From Dactylonectria macrodidyma (Eukaryota; Ascomycota; Sordariomycetes; Hypocreales; Nectriaceae), in contig JAGMUV010000014.1 in assembly GCA_020744425.1 (NCBI GenBank), forward strand, positions 124,001 to 188,000: DNA of 64,000 nucleotides. Reading direction: 5' to 3'. Positions 1 to 11,349 of the stretch are shown piece after piece; position 1 is the first letter of the stretch; the number at the start of each line of letters is the position of its first letter. Under the pieces are notes generated by a model. The model was not told where the DNA came from, did no database searches, and saw nothing but the letters and a program-made list of their open reading frames with translations. The position numbers were made by a program, and so were the translations under genes.

Positions 1-30
1 AGTTGAAAAATTACGTGGTCATGTGATTAA

Positions 31-69
31 TACAGCCCGGATAGCAATATCATACAGCCCGAATAGCAC
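31..69. repeat. Short direct repeat pair
   Basis: Two near-identical 16-17 nt copies of TACAGCCCGRATAGCA lie about 22 bp apart at the left edge of the window. They sit in gene-free DNA beside the inverted-repeat element at 149-776, and may be flanking debris of it or of another element. No function can be assigned. Confidence 0.5.
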
Positions 70-148
70 TACTCTATTTTAATACCAGATATTTCGGTTA
101 AGTCACCTGATAAGTGGGGAGCGAATTACAGGTCAGGTAAAGTGGGGG

Positions 149-776
149 ATTTACAGGTGACCCGCCGAGGGCAGTTCAGGTCAACTAAGTCCTCACCTTG
201 TTCAGCGAACTCACTTCGAGCATGCCCCACTAAATCCCTCTTAGGCCAATCAATACCCTAGAACCAATGACCATTCAATTCAGCCAATTAAAACCAGGTG
301 CCGGTGGAGCATGGTCCGGCTCAGTCCCTCTTGCATGGTCCACCCCGTCTGCTGTCTTTAACCCAACACTTCCAATGACTCAACTTACCTCCTTAAGTCA
401 AGTAGCCCCTAACAACTCAACCTCACCACCAAATCAAGGCAAACCACCTTGAAATTTGGGTATATATTTCAAAATATTTTATATATGCTTGGCCATAGTG
501 GTTTTGTCGATTATTGACAAAGTAAGAGGTCCAGGGTAGGCTAGATGAGTTAAGGAAGGATACAGACTAAGTGTTGGCAGAGAGAAAGTCCGTCTCCGAA
601 GTGGACTTACTACTGCACTATGATTGGCTATCACGACCCACAAATTAGTTATACAAGCCAGACGACCTTCCCCCAAGTCAGGCCCTACCCTCGGGGTAAG
701 TTAAGTTGACTGGTTGAGTTATTGGAAGCAGAGGACTTTGCTGACCTGAACAGCACCCCGCGGGTCACCTGTAAAT
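149..776. mobile_element. MITE-like element with 45-bp terminal inverted repeats
   Basis: Positions 149-193 and the reverse complement of 732-776 align without gaps over 45 nt with six mismatches. Both ends begin ATTTACAGGTGACCCGC, identical for the first 17 nt. The 628-bp interval encodes no transposase or other recognisable protein, which suits a non-autonomous element. A target-site duplication is not evident in the flanks. A third copy of the same terminus in left-end orientation lies at 892-936, so the family is present more than once. Superfamily cannot be assigned from the ends alone; Mutator-like elements often have long inverted repeats, but that is only a possibility. Confidence 0.55.
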
Positions 777-930
777 GGCTCCATCAGGGCCTACTTAACT
801 GGCCTGTAAACGGCTCCAAATTCGCGAGGGATTTGAATTTTTACGGCGTTGGGTCACCTGATAAGTGGGTCCTAAGGTATAAAGTGGAGCCATTTACAGG
901 TGACCTGCCGAGGGCTGTTCAGTTCAACCT
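740..930. repeat. Imperfect palindrome formed by two element termini
   Basis: Positions 763-783 are the perfect 21-bp reverse complement of 885-905. The match extends imperfectly outward to about 740 and 930, leaving about 100 bp of spacer. Inside the spacer are a related copy of the CCTGTAAAYGGCTCCA motif near 803-818 and a second copy (853-869) of the 17-mer found at 102-118. The structure could form a hairpin and is best read as two terminal repeats of the same family facing each other. Confidence 0.55.
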
Positions 931-1133
931 ACTACTGGTTGGAAGCGTTGCTTTGACCTGGCCAAATGGTGACGATACATCCAATCTCGAACCTCATCTC
1001 TCAAACTGGGATTCAGGAGATCCCTTATGCACATTTGGATGCCGCGGCAGATCAATTGAGAAGCGGATTATGAGAAATTGTTTAGTTTCTAGTATTTGAG
1101 TATCATCTACTAAGGCCCAAGTGCTATCAGGCC

Positions 1134-4121
1134 CTACATCAAGGAAGCAAGCTTTGCGCTAGCGAGAGAGTCGGCGTTCTGGCCGACTGTGGCAGGGACA
1201 GCAGTGAGTTGTTCGTACCCAGCCGAAGTGAAGTAGAACCAACCAAGACCGTAGTCCACGATATCCTTGATGTAGCTTGTCAAGAGGTCGACATTCGCAG
1301 CTTTGCCTTGATGGTCTACACCAGTAAAACTGTGCACGACAACAGCGCCTTGAGACTCATATCCAGCGGGGAAGTTGGCTTCGATAGTCTCCCCGCTCTT
1401 GTACTTAGGCGCGCCGTTGCAATTGAGGCAGCTTTCGAAACCAAGGACGATATCGCAAAGAGCGTAATACTCGACGGAGACCTTGACGCCGAAGTTGCAA
1501 ACCACCGTGATAGGATGGTCAAAGGCTTCCCGGGCGAGAGTGACAACGGTGTGCATATAATCCGCATCGGCGTAACTCTCGTCGAAGAAAATACCGTTGA
1601 TCGAGATGTCCGCATCTTCATAATCAGACCAGCTCACCCAATTGGTAATATTAGCCGTGACTTCGTCAATCGATGCTCTGGCATAATTGATAGGTAGGTA
1701 ACCAATCAGGTTGACGTTGGGATTTTCGTTCAGCTGAGAAACACCGCTGATGACATTGGGGTCATTATTACCGGGCAGTCCACTCTCGCCAGGTCCGTTG
1801 TAGGGGTTGATGACGATCAGCCAGGGGATGTCCAAGTGCGCCTTGACAGCGTTGAACAAGGGAATCCAATTCGCAGCGTTGTCCAACCACCGAATAGAAG
1901 GGTAGACGTAAAGAGGAAGCAGAATGCCAGGCGTGGAAAGAGAGGTTTCTGCAGGAGCGACAGACGCAGAGGGAGTGGATGATGTGACGCTTGAAAATGA
2001 AAAAGATGAATCGTGCAAAGGCGTCAGCGTCGTAGGGGTCTCAGATGGAGTTGCGGTCGTTGAATCCCTAGCTGGAGTTGACTCAACGGCAGCAGGGCCA
2101 GTAAAGAAAGTTGATGGCGTCGCAGTGGGGGTTGAAGGGATCTCGCTAGCAGTCGATGGGGTTTCATCAGAGGTTGTCAGAGCCTCTTCACCCACCGAAG
2201 GTGTCGATGGTGTCTCAATGGGGGTTAGGGAAACGTCACTGGATTCCGACGGGGTTGCGCTGGGAGCTAAAGGGGTCTCAGAAAGCGGTGAAGGGGTCTC
2301 GCCAGCTGATGATGGAGTCTCGATCCCAGCTGAGGGGTTATTGGTAGGAGTCGAAGGAGTCTCTGTTGAGACTGGGATTATCGGAGTAGGAGCTGATGGA
2401 GTCTCAGAAGGAGGTGAAGGAGTCTCGCCAGCTGAAGATGGGGTCTCACTTCCGATTTGAGGAGTCATAGTAGGGGTTGAAGGTGCCTCGGCTGAGATCG
2501 GAGGGGTTTGAGTGAGAACCGGAGGCGTCTCACTAGGAGTTGAGGGGGTTGTATCCTCATTCGAAGAAGTGCCCATGGAAATCGAAGGAGTCGAAGGCGT
2601 CTCGCTCTCAATCGAAGAATTTTCAGTAGGAGTTGACGGAGTCTCGATTGGTATTGAAGGAGTCTGGTTGATAGTCAAAGGGGTCAAACTGGGAGTTGAA
2701 AGGCTCTGGCTCTCATTTGGAGGAGTCTCAATGGCTGCCGAGGGAGTCTCCTGAGGAGTTGATGGGGTCTCGCTTTCAATTACAGAGATCTCAATCGGAA
2801 TCGAAGGAGTCTCAGTTGGCATTACAGGGGTCTGATTGGAAGTCAATGGGGTAGCGCCGGGAGTCGAGGGGCTTTGGCTCTCGCTTGGAGGAGTCTCAAC
2901 AGCTGTCAAAGGAGTTCCAGCTGAAGGTGAGGGAGTTTGGGTGAGAGCTGAAGGAGTCCCGATGGCTGTCGAGGGAGTAGAGGGAGTCTCGGTGGTAGCT
3001 GAAGGAGTCTCACTTGGAGTTGAGGCAGGTTTGCTGGCGGACGATAAAGTCTCAGCGCTGGCAGTCGGGGTTTCAGCGGCGCCGTTGGGTGTGGTGGTGA
3101 GCGATGTGCCCCCGACGGAGCCGCTATTTGAGCTTCCCGGAGTAGCTGTAGGTGTGGATGTCAGAGATCCCTCTGAGCCAGCGTCAGTACCAGACGCCGA
3201 GGGGGTGCCTGATGTCGTCGCGGAACCAGTGGCGGTAGATCGAGTGCCGGTCATGCTAGATGAGGTCGAGATGGTTGTCGCGGAATCATACAAGAGCGAA
3301 ACGTTGTCGATTTCTTCGCGAGTGACCTCATTCGTGAGGAATATCTGATCCAACAAAATCTGAGCCGCGCCACCATTGGTGCAGGTCAGAGCGAACTTAA
3401 TATCCCCGCTAGTCGCCGTAGGAAGAAATCCATCGATGACCTTTTCCCATTCAAGGTTATTACCCGCAGTCTGCTGCTCAGTAAGGACCGGGAAGTAGGA
3501 TGTCGAAATGAAAAGCTGGCCCCCGTAAGAGCCCTCAAGTCTACAAGTATCTGCCTGCTGGTTGTAAGTGATGGTATAGAAGAGTCGGACCACATATTCT
3601 GTTTTTGTGTTCATGTCTTCCAGAAATTGCGAGGCAGAGGCGGCGTTTTCGAGGTCTCTTTTGGCGAGGGGCGGTTGTGGGCTTGCGGCCGTCATTTCGA
3701 GACAGTTGACTTCCTGGCTTCCATCCAGAGTGTAGCATCGGCCCTGGATGACGCGAACGTTGCCTCGAATGACATAGCCGGGGATGCGGTCGGGGGAGTT
3801 CGGGTCATACGCCGCAAGATCCCCATTTCTGAGCAGGTTCCGCACTGATAGCGGCGGCTCCCCGTTGTTTGACCCGGGAGTCTCGACGATCGGCGTGGCT
3901 ACAGCGCCATCGGGAGTGCTCAAGGGGGTTGTGTTGGGAATTGGTGTGGGCGTAAGAATTCCGGGTGTGCTCGAGGGCGTAGAGCTACGCGAAGGGGTAG
4001 CTGAGTCGTCATCGCCGGGCGTTCTGCTCGACAGAGAAGCAGAGGGGCGGCAACGACTCCCCGCTACCACGTCCAGAGACCCAGCGAGGGCCAGAAACAC
4101 CAGTGCTGTAATGGGTAACAT
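1134..4121 (-). CDS. Secreted spherulin-4-like (GH135-type) glycosidase with long Ser/Thr/Pro linker
   Basis: Intronless, about 995 aa. The start at 4121 is preferred over an in-frame upstream codon because it begins directly with a signal peptide (MLPITALVFLALAG). Order of parts: signal peptide; short Pro/Thr spacer; a beta-rich region beginning NLLRNGDLAAYDP with conserved Cys pairs, resembling fungal carbohydrate-binding modules; about 480 residues of degenerate ETPSxPxETPS-type repeats, probably heavily O-glycosylated; then a C-terminal spherulin-4 domain of about 250 aa (LLPLYVYPS, INPYNGPG, GIFFDESY, GFESC). Spherulin-4 family members include fungal Sph3 (GH135), which cleaves galactosaminogalactan. 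The DE pair in FFDES and the Glu of GFESC are candidate catalytic acids by analogy. Likely wall-associated or extracellular. The substrate is inferred from family only. Confidence 0.85.
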   Translation of the reverse strand: MLPITALVFLALAGSLDVVAGSRCRPSASLSSRTPGDDDSATPSRSSTPSSTPGILTPTPIPNTTPLSTPDGAVATPIVETPGSNNGEPPLSVRNLLRNGDLAAYDPNSPDRIPGYVIRGNVRVIQGRCYTLDGSQEVNCLEMTAASPQPPLAKRDLENAASASQFLEDMNTKTEYVVRLFYTITYNQQADTCRLEGSYGGQLFISTSYFPVLTEQQTAGNNLEWEKVIDGFLPTATSGDIKFALTCTNGGAAQILLDQIFLTNEVTREEIDNVSLLYDSATTISTSSSMTGTRSTATGSATTSGTPSASGTDAGSEGSLTSTPTATPGSSNSGSVGGTSLTTTPNGAAETPTASAETLSSASKPASTPSETPSATTETPSTPSTAIGTPSALTQTPSPSAGTPLTAVETPPSESQSPSTPGATPLTSNQTPVMPTETPSIPIEISVIESETPSTPQETPSAAIETPPNESQSLSTPSLTPLTINQTPSIPIETPSTPTENSSIESETPSTPSISMGTSSNEDTTPSTPSETPPVLTQTPPISAEAPSTPTMTPQIGSETPSSAGETPSPPSETPSAPTPIIPVSTETPSTPTNNPSAGIETPSSAGETPSPLSETPLAPSATPSESSDVSLTPIETPSTPSVGEEALTTSDETPSTASEIPSTPTATPSTFFTGPAAVESTPARDSTTATPSETPTTLTPLHDSSFSFSSVTSSTPSASVAPAETSLSTPGILLPLYVYPSIRWLDNAANWIPLFNAVKAHLDIPWLIVINPYNGPGESGLPGNNDPNVISGVSQLNENPNVNLIGYLPINYARASIDEVTANITNWVSWSDYEDADISINGIFFDESYADADYMHTVVTLAREAFDHPITVVCNFGVKVSVEYYALCDIVLGFESCLNCNGAPKYKSGETIEANFPAGYESQGAVVVHSFTGVDHQGKAANVDLLTSYIKDIVDYGLGWFYFTSAGYEQLTAVPATVGQNADSLASAKLASLM
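1950..3060. repeat. Coding minisatellite (Ser/Thr/Pro linker)
   Basis: Degenerate tandem repeats whose + strand is full of GGAGTCTC-like words. On the minus strand they encode the ETPS/TPT-rich linker of the spherulin-4 protein. Unit length wanders around 8-16 codons, so copy number probably varies between strains. Confidence 0.7.
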
Positions 4122-4217
4122 GACGGAAAAGGAGCGACAACGGTCAGGGCCGGCAAAAGAATGACACCGGCGATGATCGATGAGGAAGCAATGGAAGCAC
4201 ACGAGGAAAGGGATCAA

Positions 4218-6971
4218 GTCAATTCATGTAGAAGAAAACCGGGCAGACGCCTGCCACGACGACTTGGTCGCCGCTATTCCCCTAAGCCTTGGCAGCCCGG
4301 GTTTCCGTCTCTTTTCAGTCTTGGCAGTCCCGTTCTGTAACCATTCTCGATGGATGGAGGCTGAAAGAAGAGCCCCTAGCTATCCCAAGCTGGCGGGTCG
4401 GAGCAAAAAATGCGAGATGATATTTCGGAGCTTTCATGTTATGGTTAAACACGTGGAGCTTCAGCTTCGATCCAGGGAGACGCCATGGCCGAATTCGCGC
4501 TGGACGTCTCGCTATCGAAAGCCTCAGAAGTAATTTGGTCTCAGACGGGCAAGGCGGTTAGAAGAATGGCAGCTGTGGCTGGACTGGCGCATTCAACTAG
4601 TGTTTTAAACAATATCTTGTCTTCAGCAGAAACCCTTGTTCGACTAAGGAAAACCCGCCTTTCTCAGCCTATCACAGCATGCGGGTGTCCATGCTGAGCA
4701 AGGAAACGTGCTCTAGGAGTCCCAACAGCGCGGGTCATGGGCGCTAGCGAATGGGTGCACCTGAAAACAGCTTGGCTGTGGGTAATTTTGGAGCGCCGGC
4801 ACACAGTGATTTTTGTTGCTAGGCTTGGGGTCCAGACCGCGATAGACTGCGCCCAAAATCGATAGCGTCACGAGCTATGTCAATAAGTCTGCATGTTGAG
4901 CCCTTCGTTCGGGATTCTAGCAGCAGGGTTAAAAATATTCTTGCCTGGAGAATGCACAAAGAATCGTGGAAAATACCTTCATTCCGTCATGGTGGGAACT
5001 CCAAGACACGGAATGTGATATTCTACAGACGTAGCGAGACAAATCAGCAGATCCTGCCTACGGATCAGGTCCGCCATGTAGATGGTCCCTAGCCAAGCTT
5101 CAACTTTGAGGCTCAATCTGCTGCCACTCTATGCTTATGCACTCTGCACGACCAACCGAGCTCCATTAAAAATCGTCTGTCCGATCGTATTTATGACTTT
5201 ACCTGGGAGATTGTGATATGCTAGGCTAATATGTTGCGAAGAGGTGGATTATTCAATACCGGTACATTTCCTCCGCAGCCCCAACGCCACGGCCCACCTA
5301 CTGCAGTAGTGAGAGGATATGTTTAGTCCCCGTTCTGTTCCCAATGTCATTCCTGTGTCATGGCTCCTATCCTACACCTTGGCACTGACTCTAGAAGAAC
5401 CATTTTCCGACAAATTCGGCATTGAAATGAACAGAACTATCTTCTTATTCTTGGTTGAGAGATAATTATTATTTCTCTTAAGCTGATTAACTGCTATATG
5501 AAGGAATATCCGGAGAGGTTCGAAGTCTTCGTTAGGTATGTCACGGCTGTTGACGGCTCCCTTACGACATCTTTATGACATGATTCAGAACTAAAACCCA
5601 GACCAGTGCCCGACGACTCGGCATAGTGCCAGAGCCTCAACCAAGAGAGGGAAAATCAATGTTAGATGCTAATCTTCAAAGCGGTTTCTAACCGAGCCAG
5701 GGATTACTTGGGAAATGGTGCAGCTCCCTACTCAACGAGAAGCCGCCATACTGGCCACACCTAAACTATCAGGCGCTATGGAGCAAATGATCTAGGCCGA
5801 AATAACATTATGGGGTTAAGAAAGTCACCATACACCGAACTGAAATCTCCGACGTCCTAGAGCCGGCACGTCATAGTCTGTACTCTAAATATAAATACAA
5901 GTACGCAACTGCATGGGGTAATACTCCCAGTAGGTGGTAATTAAGCGTATAAGTCTGCGAGTTCGTCAGATGCGCAGGTATATCATCTAGGCGTAGCTGG
6001 CACAAATAGTACTGCACACGCACCCGTGTCGGCCATCGGTGATATGATTGGTGATGTTCCTGCATCTCCGAACATCCTCGATCATATACCGTAATTTTTT
6101 GGACTACCTTGCGAGGTATTACAGAAGTTACCAAAATTTGACTGACAGCTGAATTTATCGCGTTAGCCCTTTTTACATCAGGTTGACCCTGAGAAGCAGC
6201 AACAGAAGCCTCAAGAGCTGAAGCGTTGACGACATAATGAAAATCGAGACTAGTGTGGATACCGACACTCGTTTCATCTGGGGTGAGAACTCTACGGGAT
6301 GAAATGGAACCTGTGGACAGAAGCGAAGAAGAAGTGGATAGTCACATATTACACCGGATGGTCAAACAGGGGAGTTCGAAGCTTTGACAAGAGTCGTTTA
6401 ACAACACCTCTTTGCCGCCTTACCGGAAACCCATCACCAACAGGTATTTCTAGTAAGTTGATTAAATTTGGTGTTTCAGAAGCACCTTAACCTCAGGGGA
6501 AGTCGAACACCACACGCCAAGTTGTTTCTTCCACCAAGGCTAGCCCGGTCGCTCATGTGTAGATCAAGTAACTAAATCCAAGAATAAATATCAACTTAAA
6601 AGGCGAATATCCTACGAAAGTCAGCTATGGCTACAGCACTGACTGTGCAACTTATGTTTGCAGACGTGTATGGATAGCTCTACCAATGATGGCTTTGCAG
6701 AGGATGCTTCTACCCCTGTACGTGAGCCACACCATCTCCACGATATGGCCGCTAGGCTCACTGGGTGTCGCTTCATTTTGGCCGCCTAACTGCGCCTCTC
6801 GTTGGGCTTTCTGTGCTCATTGTTCATTATTACTCCCTCATACGGCGGTGCTCATCGCTAGCTCAGTCTTCTCCATCGCAAGAATATTCAGACGTCTGCT
6901 CTTTGCACGCACCTCACAATCCACTCATCGACGTTCAGCCGCCACATCCTAAATTAGACCCTCTTCATCAC
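4218..6971. other. Gene-free spacer, 2.75 kb
   Basis: No reading frame here shows a recognisable domain, a plausible splice structure or a convincing start context. The open frames present are short and unrelated to known families. I see no tRNA, no clear transposon ends and no strong tandem repeat. It separates the spherulin-4 gene from the NLR pseudogene and must hold the promoter of the former at its left end. Confidence 0.5.
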
Positions 6972-9900
6972 ATGTCAACACTATATCAGATCCTGTCTGT
7001 CATTGCAAGCGTCGTGGGGGTTATACAATTCGCCATCACCGTATCGCGGGGATTGCTCGACTACTACGATCGCGTAAAAAACCAGCAATCCGACATCGCC
7101 TACACCACCAAGAAAATCACTCGCCTTCTTTATGACCTAAATGACCTGCAACGCCAACTAAATAGTCGCTAGTCAGGCGATGATGAGCAGCTCACGCGTC
7201 TAGATGCCTCTATAGAACACTGTGCGCAGCTCGTCGAGGAACTCCACGGCTGTCTCGAAAAGTTCAAACAGCCACCCCGCCTCGCTGTAGAGGGTATTCG
7301 TGCCGTTGGCCGTCGTGTGGCTTATCCTTTCCGGCAAAGCACCTTATAGAAGCTCGACGAAGATATTGATGAGTTGGTGTCCTATCTGTCATTCTCCATG
7401 CAGCTTTTGCAATGCAGCGATGCCACCAGCATCCAAAGTATCGTCGACGACACAAAACAGCTCTTGGATCTCGTCAGAGCAAGTCAGATCACCTGAAATG
7501 TCAGGCATTGGCTGAAGGCCCCAGTGCGTCAATCAACCTTAACGAAGCGATGAAAAACAAACATCCCGGGACAGGCCTGTGGTTTGTAAAAGGGTCACCT
7601 TTTGCAACGTGGCTAGAGAACTCGAACTCTTTCCTCTGGTTGGTCGGCTTTGCAGGCTGTGGCAAGTCTGTGCTCTGTTCTACCACCATTCAATACGCCT
7701 TCCGTCACCGAAGGGGAGACTCGCGAATTGGCATTGCTTTTTTCTTCTTCACATTTCACAACGAGAATAAGCAAGATGCATCTGCCATGCTCCGGGCTCT
7801 CATTCTTCAGTTGTCGGCACAACTCGACCCCACGCACGAGTATCTGTCACGCCTACACGATAAGTACTGCAATGCAATGCCGTCAGAATGAGCCTTGATG
7901 GACTGTCTGCGTCATATAGTCCAAGCTTTCAAAGATGTGTGCGTCATTTTGGATGCGTTGGATGAGAGCCCGCGGAACAAGCATCGCCACACAATGCTTG
8001 ACACATTAACTGCGCTACGCTCATGGTCTGTGCCAGGAATGCACCTGATTGTATCTAGTCGGGATGAGGCTGATATCAGAGAAGAACTGGAGGAGACGGC
8101 GGAGCAAATAGTTGAGATGAGAAATGAGTTCGTTGACCAAGATATCGCGCGGTTTGTGGCGCAGCATCTGCAGGAAAGCCGTCATTTGCGACGATGGGTT
8201 GAGTATCATGAACTTATCGAGAAAGCACTCACAACGCGAGCCAAGGGAGTGTAAGAGATGCATCTGCTACATTGCTCACATAAACTAAGTGGAAGTAGAT
8301 TTCGATGGGTAGAGTGCCAGTTTAAAGCACTAGCGGCCTGTCCGGAAAGCGAAGATCTCCTGGAGCGGCTTCTCAATTCACTACCCGAAACCCTGGATGA
8401 AACATACGAACGAATGCTCAACAACATCTCACTGGGGTCGAGAGACTATGCACGGCAGATATTGTCAATGCTTTGCTGCGCGACTAGACGATTGGCAGCG
8501 ACTGAGCTCATCGAAGGCATGGCTGTCCAACTTGGCGATCCTCTGAGATTTAATCCCAAGTGTTGCCTCAAGAACATGGAAGCAATCCAGAGGGTTTGTC
8601 CCGGCTTCGTCGAACTGGATGCGAATTGTAGGACAGAAGGAACAACAGTACGGCTCGCTCATTTCTCGGTGAGGGAATACCTGGAATCCGACCGAATTTC
8701 AGAGTCTGCCTGGTTCAAGATCAAACTTCAAGATGCCAACACCCAGATGGTGTGTGTTTGCCTGATAGTCCTTCTTCAGCCAGCATCGCTAAACGCGCTT
8801 CATATGACCATCAGATACAAATACCAGGGCCCAGACGGTGCAGCCTTTTATGCTTACGCTGCTCAGAACTGGCCGGATCACTTTCGCAGCGGTCGAGCGG
8901 ACCATCGCAGCAGACTACTTGTAGTGCAGTTTTTGAGCAACGCGAGCCACTGTTTAGGGAACTGGGTTCATATATGGAACGAGGATTACTTCCAGTTTGG
9001 CCAGCTGGAAACTCTCACACCTCCACCGCTCTACTATGCCGCACGGTTGGGGCTAGGGTTCATCGTGGAGCTGCTTACTGATCTTCAGCCAGGCTCATAC
9101 TCCTCAAATACCGACGAGGTTATTCAGCAACTCATCAACAGCAATCGTGATATTGACGAACAAGTTACCGAATATGGATACGCACTGCAGGCAGCATCAG
9201 GAGAAGGCCATCTCGAAGTGGTCAAGCAACTCATTGCTAGCCATGCCAATGTCAATGCAACAAGCAGAGGCCGTAAAACTGCCCTGCAAGCAGCATTGTA
9301 TAATGGGCATATCGAGATTGCCAAGTTACTTCTTGCTAGTAATGCAGATGTTAACGCAGAACCTGGTCACAATGGGGCCGCACTGCAGGTAGCATCGGCG
9401 ATTAGGAGTATCGAAATGGTCAAGCTGCTGTTTGATCACAACGCAGACGTCAACGTGGAAGCCGGCCACTATGGGGCGGCATTGGTCGATGCATCATCTA
9501 ACGGGTACGAAGAGGTAGTTCGGCTCCTGCTTGCTAACAATGCCAACATCAACGCGTATGGCACGTACGGAACTTCACTACGAGTAGCATCCGACGAAGG
9601 TCACGTCGAAGTTGTCAAAACGCTGCTTGCAGCCAATGCTGACGTCAATGCCACCACCGGCAACGACAGGCCCGCCTTGCATTCAGCGTCAAGCCAAGGG
9701 CACGTCGAGATTGTGAAGCTCTTGCTTGCGAACGGTGCCGACATCGATTTCAGTGTTCCCCGCTACGGAACAGCATTGCTAGAGGCGTCGACTCATAGAG
9801 AGATTGATGTGGTTAAAGTACTGCTTGCAAACAACGCCGATAAAGACGCAGAAGTTGATCGGGGCGGTACTGCATTACAGGTAGCGCAGATTGAAGGTTA

Positions 9901-9982
9901 TGAAGAGATCGTTCAACTGCTGCTTGACGCTGGCGCATCACACAAGCCCATAGGAGAAGAAAAAGGCCGCACACACGAATGA
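6972..9982 (+). pseudogene. NLR-like Helo-like/NACHT/ankyrin receptor, broken
   Basis: Fungal STAND receptor remnant. The N-terminus (MSTLYQILSVIASVVGV) resembles the Helo-like domain of fungal NLRs. A NACHT NTPase follows with Walker A GFAGCGKS near 7650 and Walker B VCVILDALDE near 7940. A helical region leads to eight ankyrin repeats (about 9170-9940). Breaks: in-frame TAG 7170-7172, TAG 7347-7349 and TGA 7494-7496; a missing base near 7527, where the frame of RHWLKAP must shift to join ASINLNEA; and TGA 7889-7891 just before the Walker B strand. The apparent TAA at 8252 is not a break: a 48-nt intron (8251-8298, donor GTAAGA, acceptor GTAG) restores KGVFRWVEC. The ankyrin half is intact. 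Such receptors act in non-self recognition and regulated cell death; this copy cannot make the full protein. Confidence 0.85.
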
Positions 9983-11218
9983 CGCCGTTATAGAACCAAG
10001 GGCTTACGGGAGCTAGGTTTGTTATTGCTAAATTAGAGAATAATTACATAAAGCCATTGTATAGTGAGCTAAATCAGACAAATTGTTATAATTCATTTCT
10101 TAAAATTACTAAATTGATGCTCAAGATATGAGGTAAGACAACGCTTCATGGTGTACAAGCTTCTCTGCCACGCCTTGACAAGGCGGCGGCCGAGGCGACC
10201 CAAGAAATAGAAGCATCAGCAGCAATTGGAGTTGGCATTGGTTGTTAGAAGATGAATCGCCTTCTGGGCGGCCGCTGCGTGATGATTGAAAGTCTTGCCA
10301 AGGACGCTTATGGTTGACTGCACCGTGCAAGTGCTGATGATGAATGCGGTTCTCCCGCCCTGTTGTTTTGCCCTACCAAGTGGGTAGTGTCCTCTCGATC
10401 TCGGGCGGCCGACAATGCTGACAGCGGCGAATGGATAAAGAAGATTGATGGCATGGACACACAGATGAAGTCGTTTTCTGATTGGAGTCTAAAGAGGACA
10501 TGGGGGATTCAGCGTTGAAACGACTGGAACCCCTGCAAGAACATGGGTGAATAGATGGGGAACCCCTGCAAGAACCAGAACAATAAGAAACGTTGAGGAG
10601 ATCGAGCCAAGATTAAACAGACAAAGATCAAAATCACAAAGCCTTGTTCGGCTGCGCCTCGATGTTTTCCGTCCCATCCGCTTCCCGCCCGGATCAGTGT
10701 GTCTCCGGGAGGCGCTGCGGCTGCTGTTTTAGCGCTTACAGAGCATGGCCCGCCCATATTTTTAGTGCCCGTTGGAGCTTGTCAGGGTGGCATGTCGGCC
10801 GTTCATCCACTCACAGGTCGTCTTGGGGATGCTTCGCCACACTCCTTCAGAGCAACCCACACCTGATCAGACAGCACACACGCGAGCTCACTTCTGGCTC
10901 TAATTAGTCTATACCCCTGGTAATATTCGGCGCTGATTAAGAATCTTAAGAATCACTGCTAGCCAATGACGAAAAAGCCACAGCCCAGGGCGGCCGCGGG
11001 AGTCTGACCTGCCGAGCTCTCACAGCCATGTGCCACTAGTCTACAGAGGTAGAGTATCTTTGGCGTCAAGCAGCAGTAAGCGTGAGATTCTTACTCCCTG
11101 TCCTTTGCCGCAGCGGGCTTCAAAACTGCTACTATGTTTGTTTTGGAGGCGGGACGATGATACATAAAACGATGGATTCCACCCACGATTGAAACGAAAC
11201 ATCTTCACACAGCATCAC
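9983..11218. other. Gene-free spacer upstream of the cupin gene
   Basis: No supported gene. The 17-mer GGAACCCCTGCAAGAAC occurs at 10526-10542 and 10559-10575, giving a 33-bp tandem period. GGCGGCCG words recur near 10187, 10268, 10405 and 10989. The right end must contain the cupin promoter. Confidence 0.5.
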
Positions 11219-11349
11219 TCACCAACAACACAATACAACAAACACCACACTCAAACTCATCAACTGCATCCATCAACCACATCTCCACCAATTTCTATCA
11301 ACTTCAACACTCCAACACAACCTCACAACTCCACAACAAACCCTTCACA
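11219..11349 (+). promoter_or_regulatory. C/A-rich 5' leader of the cupin gene
   Basis: About 130 nt made almost wholly of C, A and T, with runs of CAACA and CACA words and ending CCCTTCACA before the ATG at 11350. Such unstructured C/A-rich leaders are common in well-translated fungal mRNAs. Transcription start was not determined. Confidence 0.45.

Noticed and set aside
1209..2754. + strand frames over the spherulin-4 gene (162, 178 and 80 codons)
   Set aside because: Antisense shadows of the coding sequence and its Ser/Thr/Pro minisatellite. The minus-strand protein has a signal peptide and a full catalytic domain.
8251..8298. TAA at 8252 as another break in the NLR pseudogene
   Set aside because: Removing a 48-nt GTAAGA...TAG intron restores the conserved KGVFRWVEC junction, so this stop is intronic.
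10187..11000. Recurrent GGCGGCCG words as a regulatory array
   Set aside because: Spacing is irregular, and such G/C-rich palindromic words can recur by composition. No flanking similarity.
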